DNA of 64,000 bases from Protopterus annectens (GCF_019279795.1 NC_056743.1:634722755-634786754), one strand, 5' to 3'; counted from the first letter of the stretch, positions 11,504 to 24,303 are shown. Numbers and translations: made by a program. Notes: generated by a model not told the origin, from the letters alone.

Positions 11504-11646
11504 GAGTGACGGCTTAGTTGTTAGTGGTTAACTGTTGTGACTATAGTGTACAGGGTCCTGGGTTCAAGACCTGCAATGGCTGTTTATTGGCTAGGCTTAT
11601 ATAAGCCCTAGGGCTAAAAGCCCAGTACCTACCTATAAACCTATGA
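11504..11646 (+). mobile_element. tRNA-derived SINE with CR1-type 3' tail (143 bp)
   Basis: The head contains a TAGTTGTTAGTGG box-A-like and a GGTTCAAGACC box-B sequence (11561-11571), so pol III transcription from a tRNA-derived promoter is expected. The tail GGCTAGGCTTATATAAGC..AAAGCCCAGTACCTACCTAT..ACCTATGA matches the 3' end of the CR1 copies in this window (reverse complement of 2424-2490 and 46012-46080). This is the classic arrangement in which a SINE uses its partner LINE's RT by copying its tail. Confidence 0.8.
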
Positions 11647-13990
11647 CAAGGGATTGCTGGAAAGGAAATGTGAAGTTATACAATTGGCAATGAAAACTAT
11701 GGCAATATTACAGATCTGTATTCAGCACAGTCATCATCTTGGTAGAAGCCATACACATGTCAGTGACCTGAGGTGACTATTCTTAACTCTAACACAAAGT
11801 GCATTCTAGAACAAACATTACTGCAAACACCTGATGCTCCATGCAGTACCTGTTGGTTGTACTTTTACTAGTGCAACTTCAGCATGTGTGACCCCTGACT
11901 GTACCTAGCCTACAATTTACGGGTGTTGTGCACAGCATGCCATAAAGCAAAGGGTACTGAGGAATACGAAATAAATAAAAACGGCCATTCTAATGTGTGC
12001 ATACATAAATAGTGATACAGTGATAATAACGTTGGACAGATGAGATCCAGCTTCACAGCAGGGAGACTGAATGTTGCAATATGTACTGAATGCATGGAAA
12101 TGATATTTTAAAAATTGTGGTCACTATAATCCATCTTGGTTAGAAAATCATTCTACCTTCCACAAATTTCCCATCATTGTATTCCTTGATGGTCACTTTA
12201 TTTCTGCCTTATGAGGCTATCACTGAATATAATACCACCTTCAATGCGCCTCAATAACCACATAAACAAACTCTAAAGACCTCATATTTTCCTGACCAAA
12301 ACAATCAAATCTGTTATGAACATTAATAACAGATACCATGAAAGCCCTATCCCTTAAGTAAGTCTGTTACAGGATCCTAGAGATAATTAGCCATACATAT
12401 TATGAACAACCCACAATGTTTGAACTCCTTCACCTGTACAAAACCACTGGTAAACATTCACTTTCCAGTCCTATACCTATACCATTACTTTAATAATACC
12501 AGGTGATACAACTCTATCAATCCTCCCTTTTTGGGATACATTTCTCTTATATGTCAAGCAGAGGACTTTACAGGCAACTTTTACACAGCATTATAGTAGA
12601 CTGGCGGGTTGGCCATAGACTTTAGCTTGGGATGTGAGTAAAATATGTAGCTAATTTGAGAAAATATTTATTGTCCTGTGGTATATAGAGATGTTTTGTG
12701 CTTCTTAATGATATGTCTTATCATAAGTTTACTAAGAGGGTCCAAACCTATGAACATGTGACTTATACCATACATCTCCATAGTGTTGAATGCATGGTCA
12801 TAGGGACAGACTGCCCATAAACAATATACCTGCAAGTAGCCAGTGAACACTGTGGGGAGTACTTGCCATTTTTTACCACTGCACATGCACGTCTGTATAG
12901 ACACTCACAAACACACACACAAAAGAAAACCTATGTAAATTATATTAGGAAGACACTGAAATGTGCTACATTTGGTTATCTTTTGGGTCACAGAAACTCA
13001 CTTTTAATAGTCATGGGAACTGCTGATATATTTTGTGAATGACACATGTGGGAAATATTCTTCTATCGCCCCAACCCATTAATCATAAGTCCCAGCAGCA
13101 CATAATGTCTGTAGGCCATGCATTTCAGAAGCCTGTAGTACAGAGCAGTGGGGAGTCACATGAGGGGCACAACAAAGCGGGACAACAAAGAAGTATAACT
13201 TTTAACTCATTCAGTTTTCATCAGCAGGAGGCTAATTAATCCCCTTGTTTCAAAAGTCTTCTAAGCCATGAAGCCACTTGCTTCTCGAGAGCTTGTCTCT
13301 AAAATTCTGTGATGAAAGCACACCTCATATGATATTCAATATCTGCAGAAGGTACAATCCAAATAACAGTACATGAAATCTATTTGATAGACAATGAACT
13401 ACATTCTGTTTTTAGTATTAAGTGTGTATATGATAATAATGATGTTACATTGCAAATTTATGGAAGAAAGATGTTTTAATTTGCATAAAATTACTAATTT
13501 TATAGTCAAACAAGCGGTAATACCTCTGAAAATGGACAAACGAGAGCTAAGGTTTCAGTGGTAGAATTGTTCATGTGTTCAAGAGATTTCCCAGGAAGTA
13601 TGACAAAGCAGGCAACTCACCACCTTGTTGTGATATTGTACAATGTATACAAATTATGTATATATTTCAAACTACGGTATTAATCTATAAAACAGTACAT
13701 TAAAGTATCACTCAAATAACTGACTGTCTGGCTCCAGTAGCAAATAGTGAAACAGTATGTGGAAGAACCCAGCTAGCAGGCACACATTATGTACCACACA
13801 TGACAACAGACATTTGCTCTAGACTGTAGTTCCTGATAATGAATTTTAAAATGCTCCATGTGGGAGTAGAAAAGGCTTCCAAGAATGACTGAACTTAATG
13901 AATAAATATAGCTAGCTGCATATCAGGGACAAGCTGGCAGTGAGTCGAGATGATGCAAGCAGTTAGATAGATCAAACACATTAAAAATTA
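11647..13990. other. No recognisable gene or element
   Basis: About 2.3 kb of AT-rich sequence. Open frames up to 78 codons on both strands lack family signatures. Confidence 0.4.
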
Positions 13991-14775
13991 AGCATTCGAC
14001 TATTTATTAAAATATTACATTAGGAAGCAGATGGCAGTAAAGGAGGAATACAGACAACACGTCCAATTAGAGGAGAAAGAAGAAGGAAAGGCAGACTTAA
14101 ATATAAAGTTCCACACCAGGGAAAGGATAACCATTTCAGTCACCAAGAAATAAAAGACTTTTTATAGCTATATCTTGATACAAAGAAAGATAAAAGGAAG
14201 GACAGTGACACCAAAGGAAAATAAATGATAGGAATGACAGAACAGAACAGTGAAAAGCAGAGATGTTATTTGAATGTTTTTATTCTGTATTTACAGATGA
14301 GATGATTCAAAGGATGAGTTAAAATTTCCATTCAGTAGAAGTGCCCAAAATAAAGTGTTTAATCCAACTCATCTGGCAAAAGAAAGAAAAGGTCCTGAAC
14401 GAATTCTAGAAACTAAAAGTGCACAAACCACTATAGCTTGATATATTTAATCCTAGAATTCCTAAAGAACTGATGGGATAACTGGTCTTACCACTAAGAT
14501 ATTTTTTTAAGAAATTAAAGGAGGATGAGAAGATTCCAGAAGACTACATGAAAGCAGGTGTGAGATTCCTTTACAGTGATGCAAGAGGAAGGTTATCAAC
14601 CAGTTAGTATGTTAGAAGAAAAGTAATGGAATCATTCCTGAAAGAAAGAAAGAAAAACAAGAAAGAAAGAAAGATTTTAACCTATCTGGAAGCCAGTGAG
14701 ATATAGGAGGATAAGAAACATAGATTGATAAGAGGAAGGTCATGCAGGCAAATCAAATGCAGTTGGTAATTGGGC

Positions 14776-14794
14776 AATCAGGATGTCAGATCTG
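14776..14794 (+). repeat. Target-site duplication, left (19 bp)
   Basis: AATCAGGATGTCAGATCTG here recurs exactly at 17891-17909, bracketing the L1-type insertion. Confidence 0.93.
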
Positions 14795-17375
14795 TACATC
14801 AATCCAACTACTCCCTACAAGAACTAAGGTTTATTACAAAATATTCTGAATGGATACAAACTCCCTCCAAGGCACTAGCTAGGCTAATTGACAATAAACA
14901 AGTATCATCCAGAATAGCCCTTATCTATCACCAAGGCACACTCTATAAATCAGATTCCCAAATTGCACACTTATTCCATCAAGTATATTCAGGAATTTAT
15001 GCTAGTAACGACCATCAAACCCCAGTTTCAGAGATAAAAGACTATCTCAACAACATCACATTCCCAAACCTAAATGAAGAACAGAAAGGAATCTTATCTG
15101 ACCCATTTAGTCAACTAGAAGTTGTAAATGCCATCAGAAACCTCAAGTTAGGGAAAGCTCCAGGTCCAGATGGATACTCTCCAGATTTCTATAAAACCTT
15201 TAAAGATACCCTAGCTCCCATTCTACTTAAGCTATTTAACTGTATATCTATCAATGGCATATCAGACCTTTACATTAATCACTCAAAGACCATTCTAATC
15301 CACAAAAATAACCTGGATAAATCAAACCTTAATAACTACAGGCCAATTTCCCTGATGAACGTTGACATTAAAATTTTATCATCTGTATTAGCTGAAAGGC
15401 TTAAAAAAGAGTAATCCCTTCCCTTATATCTAAATAACAAGCAGGTTTCATGTCCAACAGACACACCTGGGATAATACTTTAACTATGGAAACTATGATT
15501 AACCTTACCAAGAAAGATAAAAATCTAAGATATGCTATGATTCTGGACACATGTAAGGCATTTGATAGGGTCAACTGAAACTTTCTGTTCACAGTACTAT
15601 CTTATTTTGATATACCCCCCAAGTTTATCAGTATTATCAAAATTTATACAATAGCTCTTACACACGCCTATATATCAATAAGAAATTCTCGCAACTGATA
15701 AAAATCTCAACTGGCACCAAACAAGGGTGCCCCGTCTCCCCCCTTCTTTTTAATGTATACCTAGAACCTTTCTTCTTATCCTTATTGCAAAAAACACACC
15801 ATTCAGTTCTCAAAATTCTACATACCAGGATAAGCTTGACCGCATTTGCAGACGACCAGAATCTATATTTTGATCATCCCTTGTCAGATACCAAGAACTT
15901 AACCACTACCTTAAATACGTTTGCACATATCTCAGACTATAAAATTAACCAAGACAAATCCTATATTTTCCCGATTAATCATATAGCTCATAGAGAAAAC
16001 CTCTTTCCAGATTCTCCCTTCCAGATGGTATACTCCTTTAAATATCTAGGGATTTGTTATGACCACTCTTCGTCTTCCACATTACATTCAAATTTAACTA
16101 AGAGATGGTCGATACTTTCCCAAGACATGTGTCCAGATGGCAACAGATGAAATTGCCTATGCTATCTAAAACTTCTGTCATTAAAATGAAAATCCTCCCG
16201 AAGCTTCTCTATCACCTTCATGCATCTCTCTCCTTCATCCCTAATGCATTTTTCACTAAAATTCACAAAGTCTTTGCAAAGTTCATCTGGCATCCAAAAT
16301 CAGTAAGAGTGTCATATCAAAGACTCACACTTCCAAAAGCTAGGGGAAGCCAAGGTATGTCAGACTTACAACTTTATTATAGGATTCTGCATACCAATAG
16401 ACTAATTAGAATTGCTAACTACCATCCAAACAACTTAATGCAGACTCCCCCTTGGGTAAAAATGTGGTATAATCCTGCTCTAAACAAAGATTTTAACCCC
16501 AAAGCTCTCCCCTTCTTAGGCCCATTAATTCTTAAGAAATTAAAGCTGCACCATATCTTAAAGGATAAAAATCAAATAGTTTCAAGAACTATTTAAATCC
16601 TTGAAACTAGAAAATGCTCTCCTCTTATTCCAACCCATCCATCTAAACCCTAATCTCAAATTGAATAAGAACATGATTAATCTGGTTGACTACCCTCTAA
16701 TCAAAGAATACACACTGGGATATTTATAAACATATAGACTCGTCACTCACAGACTTACAGGATATTCTAAATGTATCTAAAAAATACATCATAATCCTGC
16801 GACAAATAAGGGAAATTATTGCATCCATACCTCATGACCTCAATATTCTTGAATCTGACTTCATCCTGGTTTCTGAATTAGTGGAAATTCTAGCCAGCAA
16901 TAAGTGTATGCTATCCCTTGCTTATAAACTTATAAACACAATTCTATATCAAGATAAACTGGTATACGCAGACTACTGGAACCATCAGGGGTCGAACCTA
17001 TCAGAAGAACAAAAATTATCAGCCATTAAATCCACCCTCCTCACTTATACAGGATTTATGATTACCAACAACCTATACTTCACACCTGTTCATTTAAATA
17101 AATTTAACCCGAAAGTCTCTACTGCATGTCCCTGCTGCACCTACCCCCATGCCGACATCCTACATGTAGTATGGTTTTGTAGATACTCTCACAGGATTTG
17201 GTGTTTTCTCAAGGTGAGACTTGACAAGATGGGGTATCACAAATCAACCCTCTCGTGGAAGATGGTATTATTGCATTTCACTAATATTAATACATCAAAA
17301 TTAGGATCTCATATCTTAATAACTCTGTTTATTAGTCAAATTCTACATTACCAAACATTGGCTAGATCGTACTAA
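14795..17375 (+). pseudogene. L1/Tx1-type ORF2: RT and C-terminal zinc-finger region
   Basis: The first open piece (to 15414) has LGKAPGPDGYSPDFYKTF and YRPISLMNVDIKILSSVLAE, both strongly L1-type. After a TAA at 15412, motif A appears as LDTCKAFDRVN (around 15545), then TKQGCPVSPLLFNVYLEP (motif B) and SLTAFADDQNLYF (motif C with both aspartates, around 15840). FKYLGICY follows. The C-terminal part has CPCC..H..HVVWFCRYSHRIW (17130-17210), the CCHC-like tail motif of L1/Tx1 ORF2. Stops and frameshifts occur at about 15412, 15577, 16150 and 16596, so it is non-functional. Confidence 0.88.
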
Positions 17376-17890
17376 GATGTCCTGGAGTGGGTTCAGGAAC
17401 ATGACCGTTAAATACATTACTTCACAAAAACTTTTAATAACCAACCCCCATAAACGTATTTACTTTCAGAAATTCTGGAATACCATATTTGAGCTTTTAT
17501 CTGACAACTAAAGTATTCATGAACTAAGGTGGTTCAGAACTGCTAACGGCCCTTCCTCTATGTGCTCCTTTAATTCTTCTCTTCCCCTTTCTTTCCTTGC
17601 CCCACTTGTTGTGTGGCTCAAAATAAGTGGTACGTTTTCTCCTCTATTTGATCTTTATGTTGCAGATCAAGGGTAATACATTGTGTTCAGTTGCAGTACT
17701 TATCTGCTTTCATATCTGTTTCACACTAAGTTTATTCTAGGGGGCCATATATCCCTAAGCAGCACTATTGTACATATTGTATATAATTAGTAATTGTACG
17801 TTCTCTTCTATATTACTGTTCATTGTTAATCTGCAATTGTTTGTGATGTATATGTAATGCAAAATCAATAACATTTTTATTTAAAAAAAA
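14795..17890 (+). mobile_element. L1/Tx1-type LINE, 5'-truncated insertion
   Basis: A 3.1-kb insertion flanked by a perfect 19-bp duplication, starting inside ORF2 upstream of the RT and ending in a 3' UTR with an A-run (17880-17892). 5' truncation, an A tail and a long variable duplication are the hallmarks of target-primed reverse transcription by L1-type elements. It lies in the same orientation as the CR1 it interrupted. Confidence 0.92.
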
Positions 17891-17909
17891 AATCAGGATG
17901 TCAGATCTG
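17891..17909 (+). repeat. Target-site duplication, right (19 bp)
   Basis: Exact copy of 14776-14794, directly after the A tail. Confidence 0.93.
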
Positions 17910-18264
17910 AAAGGGACTGTGGGCATAGTCTATTGACATTTTTTTACCGAGGCATTTCTTATGACACAACACAGTAGGTTAGTGAATAAATTATAAAAGG
18001 CATGGACTGAATCCTATTGAGGTAGCACGGGCAAACCATGGATAGCCAGTAGAACATAAAAGCTCTTAGTAAACAGATTCCACCTGGATGAATGTATAAT
18101 AACATTTAGGGAAATGCATGATTTAATAATGTATAGATGATTTTCAGTGTCTTATAACCGATGTTGAATAAATGCTAAAAGGATATACTTGGCTTTGTTT
18201 GCTAATGAGAAAAGGTATGCAGCAGGATTAACACAAAAGAAGCTACATAGAGGGTGAGGAAAAC

Positions 18265-18590
18265 GGGTCTATATTATATAATGAAACTTTCAAAACTTCG
18301 AATCCCATATGTTCGACAACATATGATCGAAGTTCGAATATATAATAAAAAACAAAAAACAAAAAAAAATTACCTTAATGGTGGAGGCAAGCCCCCCTGC
18401 ACCCCCCACACCCCCCCTACTTAAATATACCAACTCCGAGATCACACTTCAGTGCAGAAAAGGGAAATTCTCCCATTCTGCACTGAACGGCGCCATTATG
18501 CTTAACCTTCGAACACTTGAAATGCCGATCATATGGTGTTGACCATATGACGTTCGACATTTCAAACGTTCAAGGTTCTAATAGGAACCC
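18265..18590. mobile_element. MITE-like element A (326 bp) with 8-bp target duplication
   Basis: Left end GGGTCTATATTATATAATGA; right end, reverse complemented, GGGTTCCTATTAGAACCTTG. AGGAAAAC stands immediately on both sides (18257-18264 and 18591-18598), a perfect 8-bp duplication. Subterminal parts are rich in TTCGAA and CATATG..CATATG mini-hairpins. The centre (18380-18470) has GGCAAGCCCCCCTGCACCCC and ACTTAAATATACCAACTCCG. No ORF. An 8-bp duplication is known for hAT, Merlin and P superfamilies; GGG ends do not settle which. Confidence 0.88.
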
Positions 18591-19489
18591 AGGAAAACTT
18601 AACAGGATTAGAAGGATACTCTTAAACACTGCCTCTTAAATCAATTATCTGAGAAGGAAATATATGTGGAAAAAGTATATTACTAGACAGAAAATTGTAG
18701 CAGTAGCAGCTAAGGAAAGGGCCCTGGAGTGATTATATCAGATGTCACAAAGGTAGGCAAACACTGTGCGAGAGTGACCAGTAATGGATGCTAGTTTGAT
18801 ACTGAGATAAAGAAGAAGTGACATCACTGGTAGAAAAAAAAAAGATGTCACTATCCCTGTATGAAGACATAGTCAAACCCCATTTAAAAAATGTGTGAAA
18901 TTATGAACAGCTTTTTTTTTCCTAGGGACTTGAAGGATTCAGAGAGAACAAAGCTAATGCAGGAAAAATACACTATATAATCTGTACCAAAAGACCAGAA
19001 TCCATACAAAGACAGACCATGAAACCTTAGCATACATACCCATGCAGAAAAAAATGGAGGGGTTATGTTAGAAACTTTTAATTGTCTCAAAGGTATCATT
19101 AAACTCTAGTGACTATCATCTTTAATAAATAGTGAACTGCAGGAGGAAAAGTAGATACATACAAGATGGATGGCTCAAGGATGGCACAAAGAAGAATTTA
19201 TTTATGAAAATAGTGGAACAGTGCATCTAAAGTAGCATTATTGCAAAAGTAATAGAATTAAAGAATACAGAGAATAAACCCAAGATCACTCATATGAGCA
19301 GTAAGAAAAAGAAAAAAATGTCTGTTATGTACAACATGTGGGCTATCCAAGGGGTCCTTGAGCAGACTGGCTGATCACACAGATACCTGGCATCAGACCT
19401 CTACGGTTTTGTGTTAGGTATGTCATAATAATCTATTAGAATAAAAAAAAATCACATAATAATTACATTATCTAGAAGTTTAGAGCAGT

Positions 19490-19670
19490 GATGTAAGGCT
19501 ATGAGCTGCTAAATAGCTTTATCCTGTAGCCCTGGGTTTGAGTCTGTGAGCCTGCATTTGCCTGTTTTGTGAATTTAATCAAGCCATCTAACCAGACAGC
19601 ACTTCCATGTGCCCCTGAAAGGAGACGGGTGTGCCTATGAAGCAACAAGTACTTATTGCCATAGTAAATA
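19490..19670 (+). mobile_element. Possible tRNA-derived SINE
   Basis: GCAGTGATGTAAGGCTATGA..CCTGGGTTTGAGTCTGTGAG resembles a mutated box A/box B head (box B GGTTTGAGTCT), followed by a short body. Weak evidence; no tail repeat or duplication found. Confidence 0.35.
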
Positions 19671-19699
19671 GCATATAGGACTTAGTTTGCCAGACAGAA

Positions 19700-20950
19700 A
19701 GAATCCTAATAAGGCAGGCTTGAAATAGGTGATTTTTCAGAACAGCATAAAAACCATATAAGCAATGGAGAGAGGAACTCTAGAGGCCAGCAATGAGAAC
19801 TAGTCAAAGAAAAAGAGGAAGAGACCCCTGTATTTTAGGGAACTATACAGCTACTGGATCAGCTATTAATAAAACAAATCATGTAAAAAATAAAACATCA
19901 CTACAAAGAGGTGGAGAATAAAAAATAAGTTAGCTGACCAAAAGTAAGCAATACAATAAATATGGTTGTTTCATCAGAAGTGCTCATGAAAGGTGCATGT
20001 GTATCTACGATAAAAGCAGCCGAAGGCAGTTCCTGAGAACGGTCTGTTGTAGTTAATTTGGTACCCCAGTAAAGAAAAAAAAAAACTTAAATGAATAACT
20101 AAATGAAGAAGCAGGAAGTACAAGGTAGTTAAATAAGAATGTATCACTAAGTTATGTGTGACAAAGGGACATGAAGAGAATTGTCTGTGAGCCTTTGCAT
20201 TTTGTACTGGAAGCAGCTCAGAACTGTGATTCCAGTAAAAGATACCCATACAAACAATGCTCAAAAGTGTAATTCCAGTAAAAGATACCCATACAAACAA
20301 CATTTTAAAAATCAGTTATTAATATTCTCCTTTCTGGACTCCAGGGACAGTATATTTACTGTGATCATGCCTCCTTGTATAAATCATTTATGTTTGAGAT
20401 ATGGTCTAATTGCATATGTCTTTATTCAATCCCCCTCCCTTAAAAAGTAAAGCTGCGAAAACAGACTAATCTACACCTAACATTCATAATCTATATAGGT
20501 GGAGGACTTTTATTCTGCTGGGGCTAAAGCAGACTGTTGGTATTAAGCTAAGCATTCTACAGTCCACGGGCGATAGCTACTGCATTTTGTAATGTTTGTA
20601 GTCCCCTTCCTTCATGGTTATGAACACACATGCAAAGGCTCACAAATTGTTTCTTGTGGGAAGATTCCATTCAACAATGGAAGACTGCCAAACCACTGAA
20701 CAGCTTCCACTACCAGCCATTGAAAAGCTTGTTTTACTTGCCAACCTAAGTCATCACTGGGACATAGGGACTCTCCCTTTTTTAATTTCACCAAATCTTT
20801 TGGGTTTCTCATACCATGATGGGAATGAACCACATTCTTAAGTCAAAGTATAATTAAAGTTCATGAAATTAGTACTGTTTCAATCTTTGATGTCAGCCAA
20901 AAGTGCTCTTCACAGCACCTGCAATGTGCCCAGTATTGACTCCTTCTGCA
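19700..20950. other. No recognisable gene; small tandem repeat inside
   Basis: A 48-bp unit containing TTCCAGTAAAAGATACCCAT occurs twice in tandem at about 20229-20300. Nothing else was identified. Confidence 0.5.
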
Positions 20951-22440
20951 ATTCATATGGGGTTACATGTACTGGAAGCATATCTAAATATGATTGTAAT
21001 TCTTTTTTATAAGACCCATTGCTCCTACTACTATTAGAACTGTCTGGGTAACTTTCTTCCACATTGCTCTAATTTCTACCTGGAAATCTTGATATTTTAT
21101 GACTTTGTGTCTTTCTCTATGTGAGACACTGTAATCACTGGGTGTAGCAATTTCATTGATCAATGCTACTTTTGTCTTCTTTTCAGGGACCACTATATCT
21201 GGTTTTCTAGCCTCTGTCTTTTGAACTATTAGTAATGGGTGATCCCATGTGATGTAAGCTTCTTCATCTTCTATGATGCTTTGTGGATAATTTTCCAGTG
21301 TTTTTCAACCACTTCAATACCATAATGCTTGCACAATCCCCATTGCAACAGTCTTGCCACATTATTATGCCTTTCAGTATACAGTCCTTCTGGCATTAGT
21401 ATGTCACAACCAGCAACGAGGTATGCGACTGTTTCAAATTCTGTTTTACAAAACCTACATTTGTCTGTTTCTCCCACATGTTCAATGGACTTTGTAAACC
21501 AGCATGTACGTAGCCCACTATCTTGGACTGCCAATATTAACCTTTCATCTCTTGGTTTGAATTAATCTCTCCTTAACCATTCCTGCATTAATTCCTGATC
21601 AACATGAGGTTCTTCCAGAAGTTCTCTATACTTGCAAATATATTTATGAATATTCCACATTTCTTGCCTTCTTATCTGGTCCTTCACCTTATATTCTTTC
21701 TTTTGTTTTGTGGCACATTCAGTTGCTGCCTGATTTTTATCAACTTCTAGTTTAGATTTCCATTCCTGCTTGAAACTGATATGCTTCTGCTAGATTAAGC
21801 AGAAAAGTTATCTTAGATTTATTCTCCTCATGTTTCAAAGCTTTCACTATGTTTAGCTCTTGTGAGGTCAGCAGATATGTGTGGAGTCCCACGATTGCAG
21901 ATCTATACATGTAATCAGTTTCAAGGGGGCCCATACTGCCTTTGGAATGGGGAATATATAATCTTGGTATACACTGATTTTTATAAATCATTTAGTGAGC
22001 ATGAAGCATCCTTCTTGTTTTCCCCTCTAATCTATTCAACGCGTTTTGGGGCCAGTCAGTCACTCCAAAACTATAAGTTAGGACAATAAGAGCAAATTGG
22101 TTTATAGCTTGGATGTTGTGCCTAGATGTCAACGCTGTTTTCAGGATTAATTTAAGTCTTCTAAAGTATTCCTTACTAAGTTTTATTTGCATTTGTTCAT
22201 GTTATATTGTTGATCCTTCATCAATTCCCAAATATTTATACAATCCCTCTTGCTCAAGTTCTTTTATATCACATTATTGTCCCAAACTGATGTTTTCTTG
22301 GTGCTGCAGTTTTCCTGCTTTATAAGTTGCCTTTGCACATTTATCAAGACCAAATGACATTCTTATAACATCTGAAAAAGTTTTGACAACTTGCAGTTGT
22401 GTTTTTAGATCCTCATCTGATTACCTATTCAGTTTTAAAT
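20950..22440 (-). pseudogene. LINE with R2-type restriction-like endonuclease (3' half)
   Basis: Minus-strand C-terminal half of an early-branching LINE ORF. In order: KEYFRRLKLILKTALTSRHN..LTYSFGVTDWPQ..RLEGKTRRMLHAH (post-RT helical region, 21992-22192), RLYIPHSKGS..YRSAIVGLHTYL (around 21880-21990), a CRFC..C zinc-knuckle region with ARLLQWGLCKHYG (21271-21534; the expected His is Tyr), then EARKPDIVVPEKKTKVALIN..SDYSV..KYQDFQVEIRAMW (20984-21210). PD..(K)VALINEIA followed by KYQ is the restriction-like endonuclease core of R2/R4-type LINEs. Frameshifts separate the parts. The catalytic RT motifs are not in the readable portion. Confidence 0.75.
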
Positions 22441-22649
22441 AATTGAGAAAGAGAAGATGAGAAGTCTTTACACATATGGACTGGTATCAAGGACTTCATA
22501 TGCCAGAGACCAGATGCATTCTGTTCTAATTTAAGAAAGAAATATCTTCACTAACTGTTCCACATATTAAGGAAGGAAGGTACCTATGTAAGTACATACA
22601 TAAGTAATATAGGCATTTCTTCAACAGGTTAATCTTACTAGGCGTTGCC

Positions 22650-22980
22650 TATTTTTAGAGGAGCGCATGAGTGGTATTCATACTGGCCGGAGAATATTTG
22701 GCCAGGGCATTAGGGAAATTCCTCTATTCCTTTCAGTAATTGTCAAGAGATGCTTTACATCCACCTGAGGTACCACCATCTCAAACAGATGGATTCTTGG
22801 TTACCATCTTATATTATGGCTGACATCTTAGGAGTGTAGTGCTATTATGCTTGTAGTACTAAAAAATAACTCCAAGTACCTGGACTAGGAATAGAACCCA
22901 CAACTTTCTGGCCTTCCCATTATCAAAGGTGAGTATTCTAACTGCTGAGTACCTGATGCTGGTGATATGTGCCAGGCTCG
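22650..22980 (-). mobile_element. tRNA-derived SINE, minus strand
   Basis: On the minus strand GGTACTCAGCAGTTAGAATA and GTGGGTTCTATTCCTAG give A-box-like and B-box (GGTTCTATTCC) sequences spaced as in a tRNA head. A body of about 240 bp follows (22650-22880), containing GGTGGTACCTCAGGTGGATG. The family was not identified. Confidence 0.6.
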
Positions 22981-22985
22981 TCTTG

Positions 22986-23543
22986 TGAAATCAGGAGGAA
23001 GGGAGTTAGAGATAAACACTTCATCTGTGTATGTGAGGCCAGGCATAAAGGAAAAACCTTGACAAATTTTCCAAAGAGTGGCTCATGAGGAACTTCTGAA
23101 TTTATAAGCAGAGAAGAGGAAATGATAGCAGTGTGATCATTTTGTGATTGGAATTAAACAACAGCTGACACTTTCTGAAGAGCTTTACTTAAAATTAAAC
23201 AGATAAATAAATAAATAAACAAACAAAAAATAATAATAATAATAGTATTTTTAGCCCAAGTTCAGATTTCTTAAAAGTAGCTCTATTTCTCTCCTTTTTT
23301 ACTGCTGAGGTCTTGTGAATTAAAATAGATTGTTATATTTTCTGTACTTAAAGTAATAACACTTTGATTTAAGCATTTTATTATATTTCCATGGCAGGAG
23401 ACATTACTCTCACAACAGAGAATAATCACTTAAAGTATTAAGCAAACTACTTAGTCAGATTAACTGGTAGAAAAATCACAAAGTGGGGAATATAATCTGA
23501 TTGCATATATTTACATATTAGTAAATGCTGTACTCAAAAAAAG

Positions 23544-23584
<41 letters not shown>

Positions 23585-24239
23585 CTGTATATTGTATGAT
23601 GAATATAAGATGACCGGTTTCCAAATCAGTCTCTTCAAAAATTATCAGATGGTGCTGGTCATTTAAGGTAGGATCAGAATAACCTTAACAGAATATACAG
23701 ACTCCAGTTGCCTATACGACATTAATGGGAAAAAAACATCATAAACTGTAATACCCAAGCAAACCTAGCTGAAAACCTAGAAGTTGACCACCTGTCACCA
23801 GAAATCTGTGCTCCTTACACAAGAAAAGGAGAGCTGTGTATTTACACCCATCAAATATTACTGCATTCATGGCTGCATATTGGCACTTAGGGCACATTTT
23901 TAAAGCTATTAGGGGTAGGGACTGGCACTGCACTATATTTCCCAGTATGGCCAGTTACAGACAGGATGTACACAACATTGTACCCCCCACTCACATGTGC
24001 AACTGTCGTCAACAGCTGTGCTTTGTGGTGAGAGATATGGCTATATCTTCTTGCCATAGCAAATATATAAATAAAATAATAAAATCATAGTAAGTTCCTC
24101 CACTTTCTAGCAGGCAGACTTCACGTTCAGGGCCACGAGTCACTTTGTCCTTCAGTTACTCATAGGTGGCATGTCATGCATTTTCTGAAGTACGATTTTG
24201 CTGGGCACACCACCATCGATCGCTTCATCTTCTACTTCA

Positions 24240-24242
<3 letters not shown>
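22986..24242. other. AT-rich, microsatellites, no recognisable gene
   Basis: Holds short (AAAT)n/(AAT)n around 23200-23245 and (TA)n at 23547-23582. Open frames of 64-84 codons lack signatures. Confidence 0.5.

Positions 24243-24303
<61 letters not shown>

Larger units (their letters stand above)
14000..19300 (+). mobile_element. Old CR1-type LINE, interrupted twice
   Basis: Heavily mutated plus-strand CR1 ORF2. Before the L1 insertion, TTACAGATGAG..AAAGGTCCTG..TAGAATTCCTAAAGAACTGATGG..GAAGATTCCAGAAGACT corresponds to the CR1 blocks FTDE, GPD, IPKELM and IPEDW. After it, GACTGTGGGCATAGTCTAT, GCTAAGGAAAGGGCCCTGGA..GTGATTATATCAGATGTCAC and GACATAGTCAAACCCCAT correspond to the motif A region, the KGLGVI block and the VRPHLEY block. 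The assignment rests on this ordered codon-level resemblance; no frame stays open. An L1-type LINE (14795-17890) and MITE-like element A (18265-18590) are inserted in it. Confidence 0.6.

Noticed and set aside
11504..11580. Functional tRNA gene
   Set aside because: It has A and B boxes but no tRNA fold could be seen, and it is fused to a LINE-type tail; it is a SINE head.
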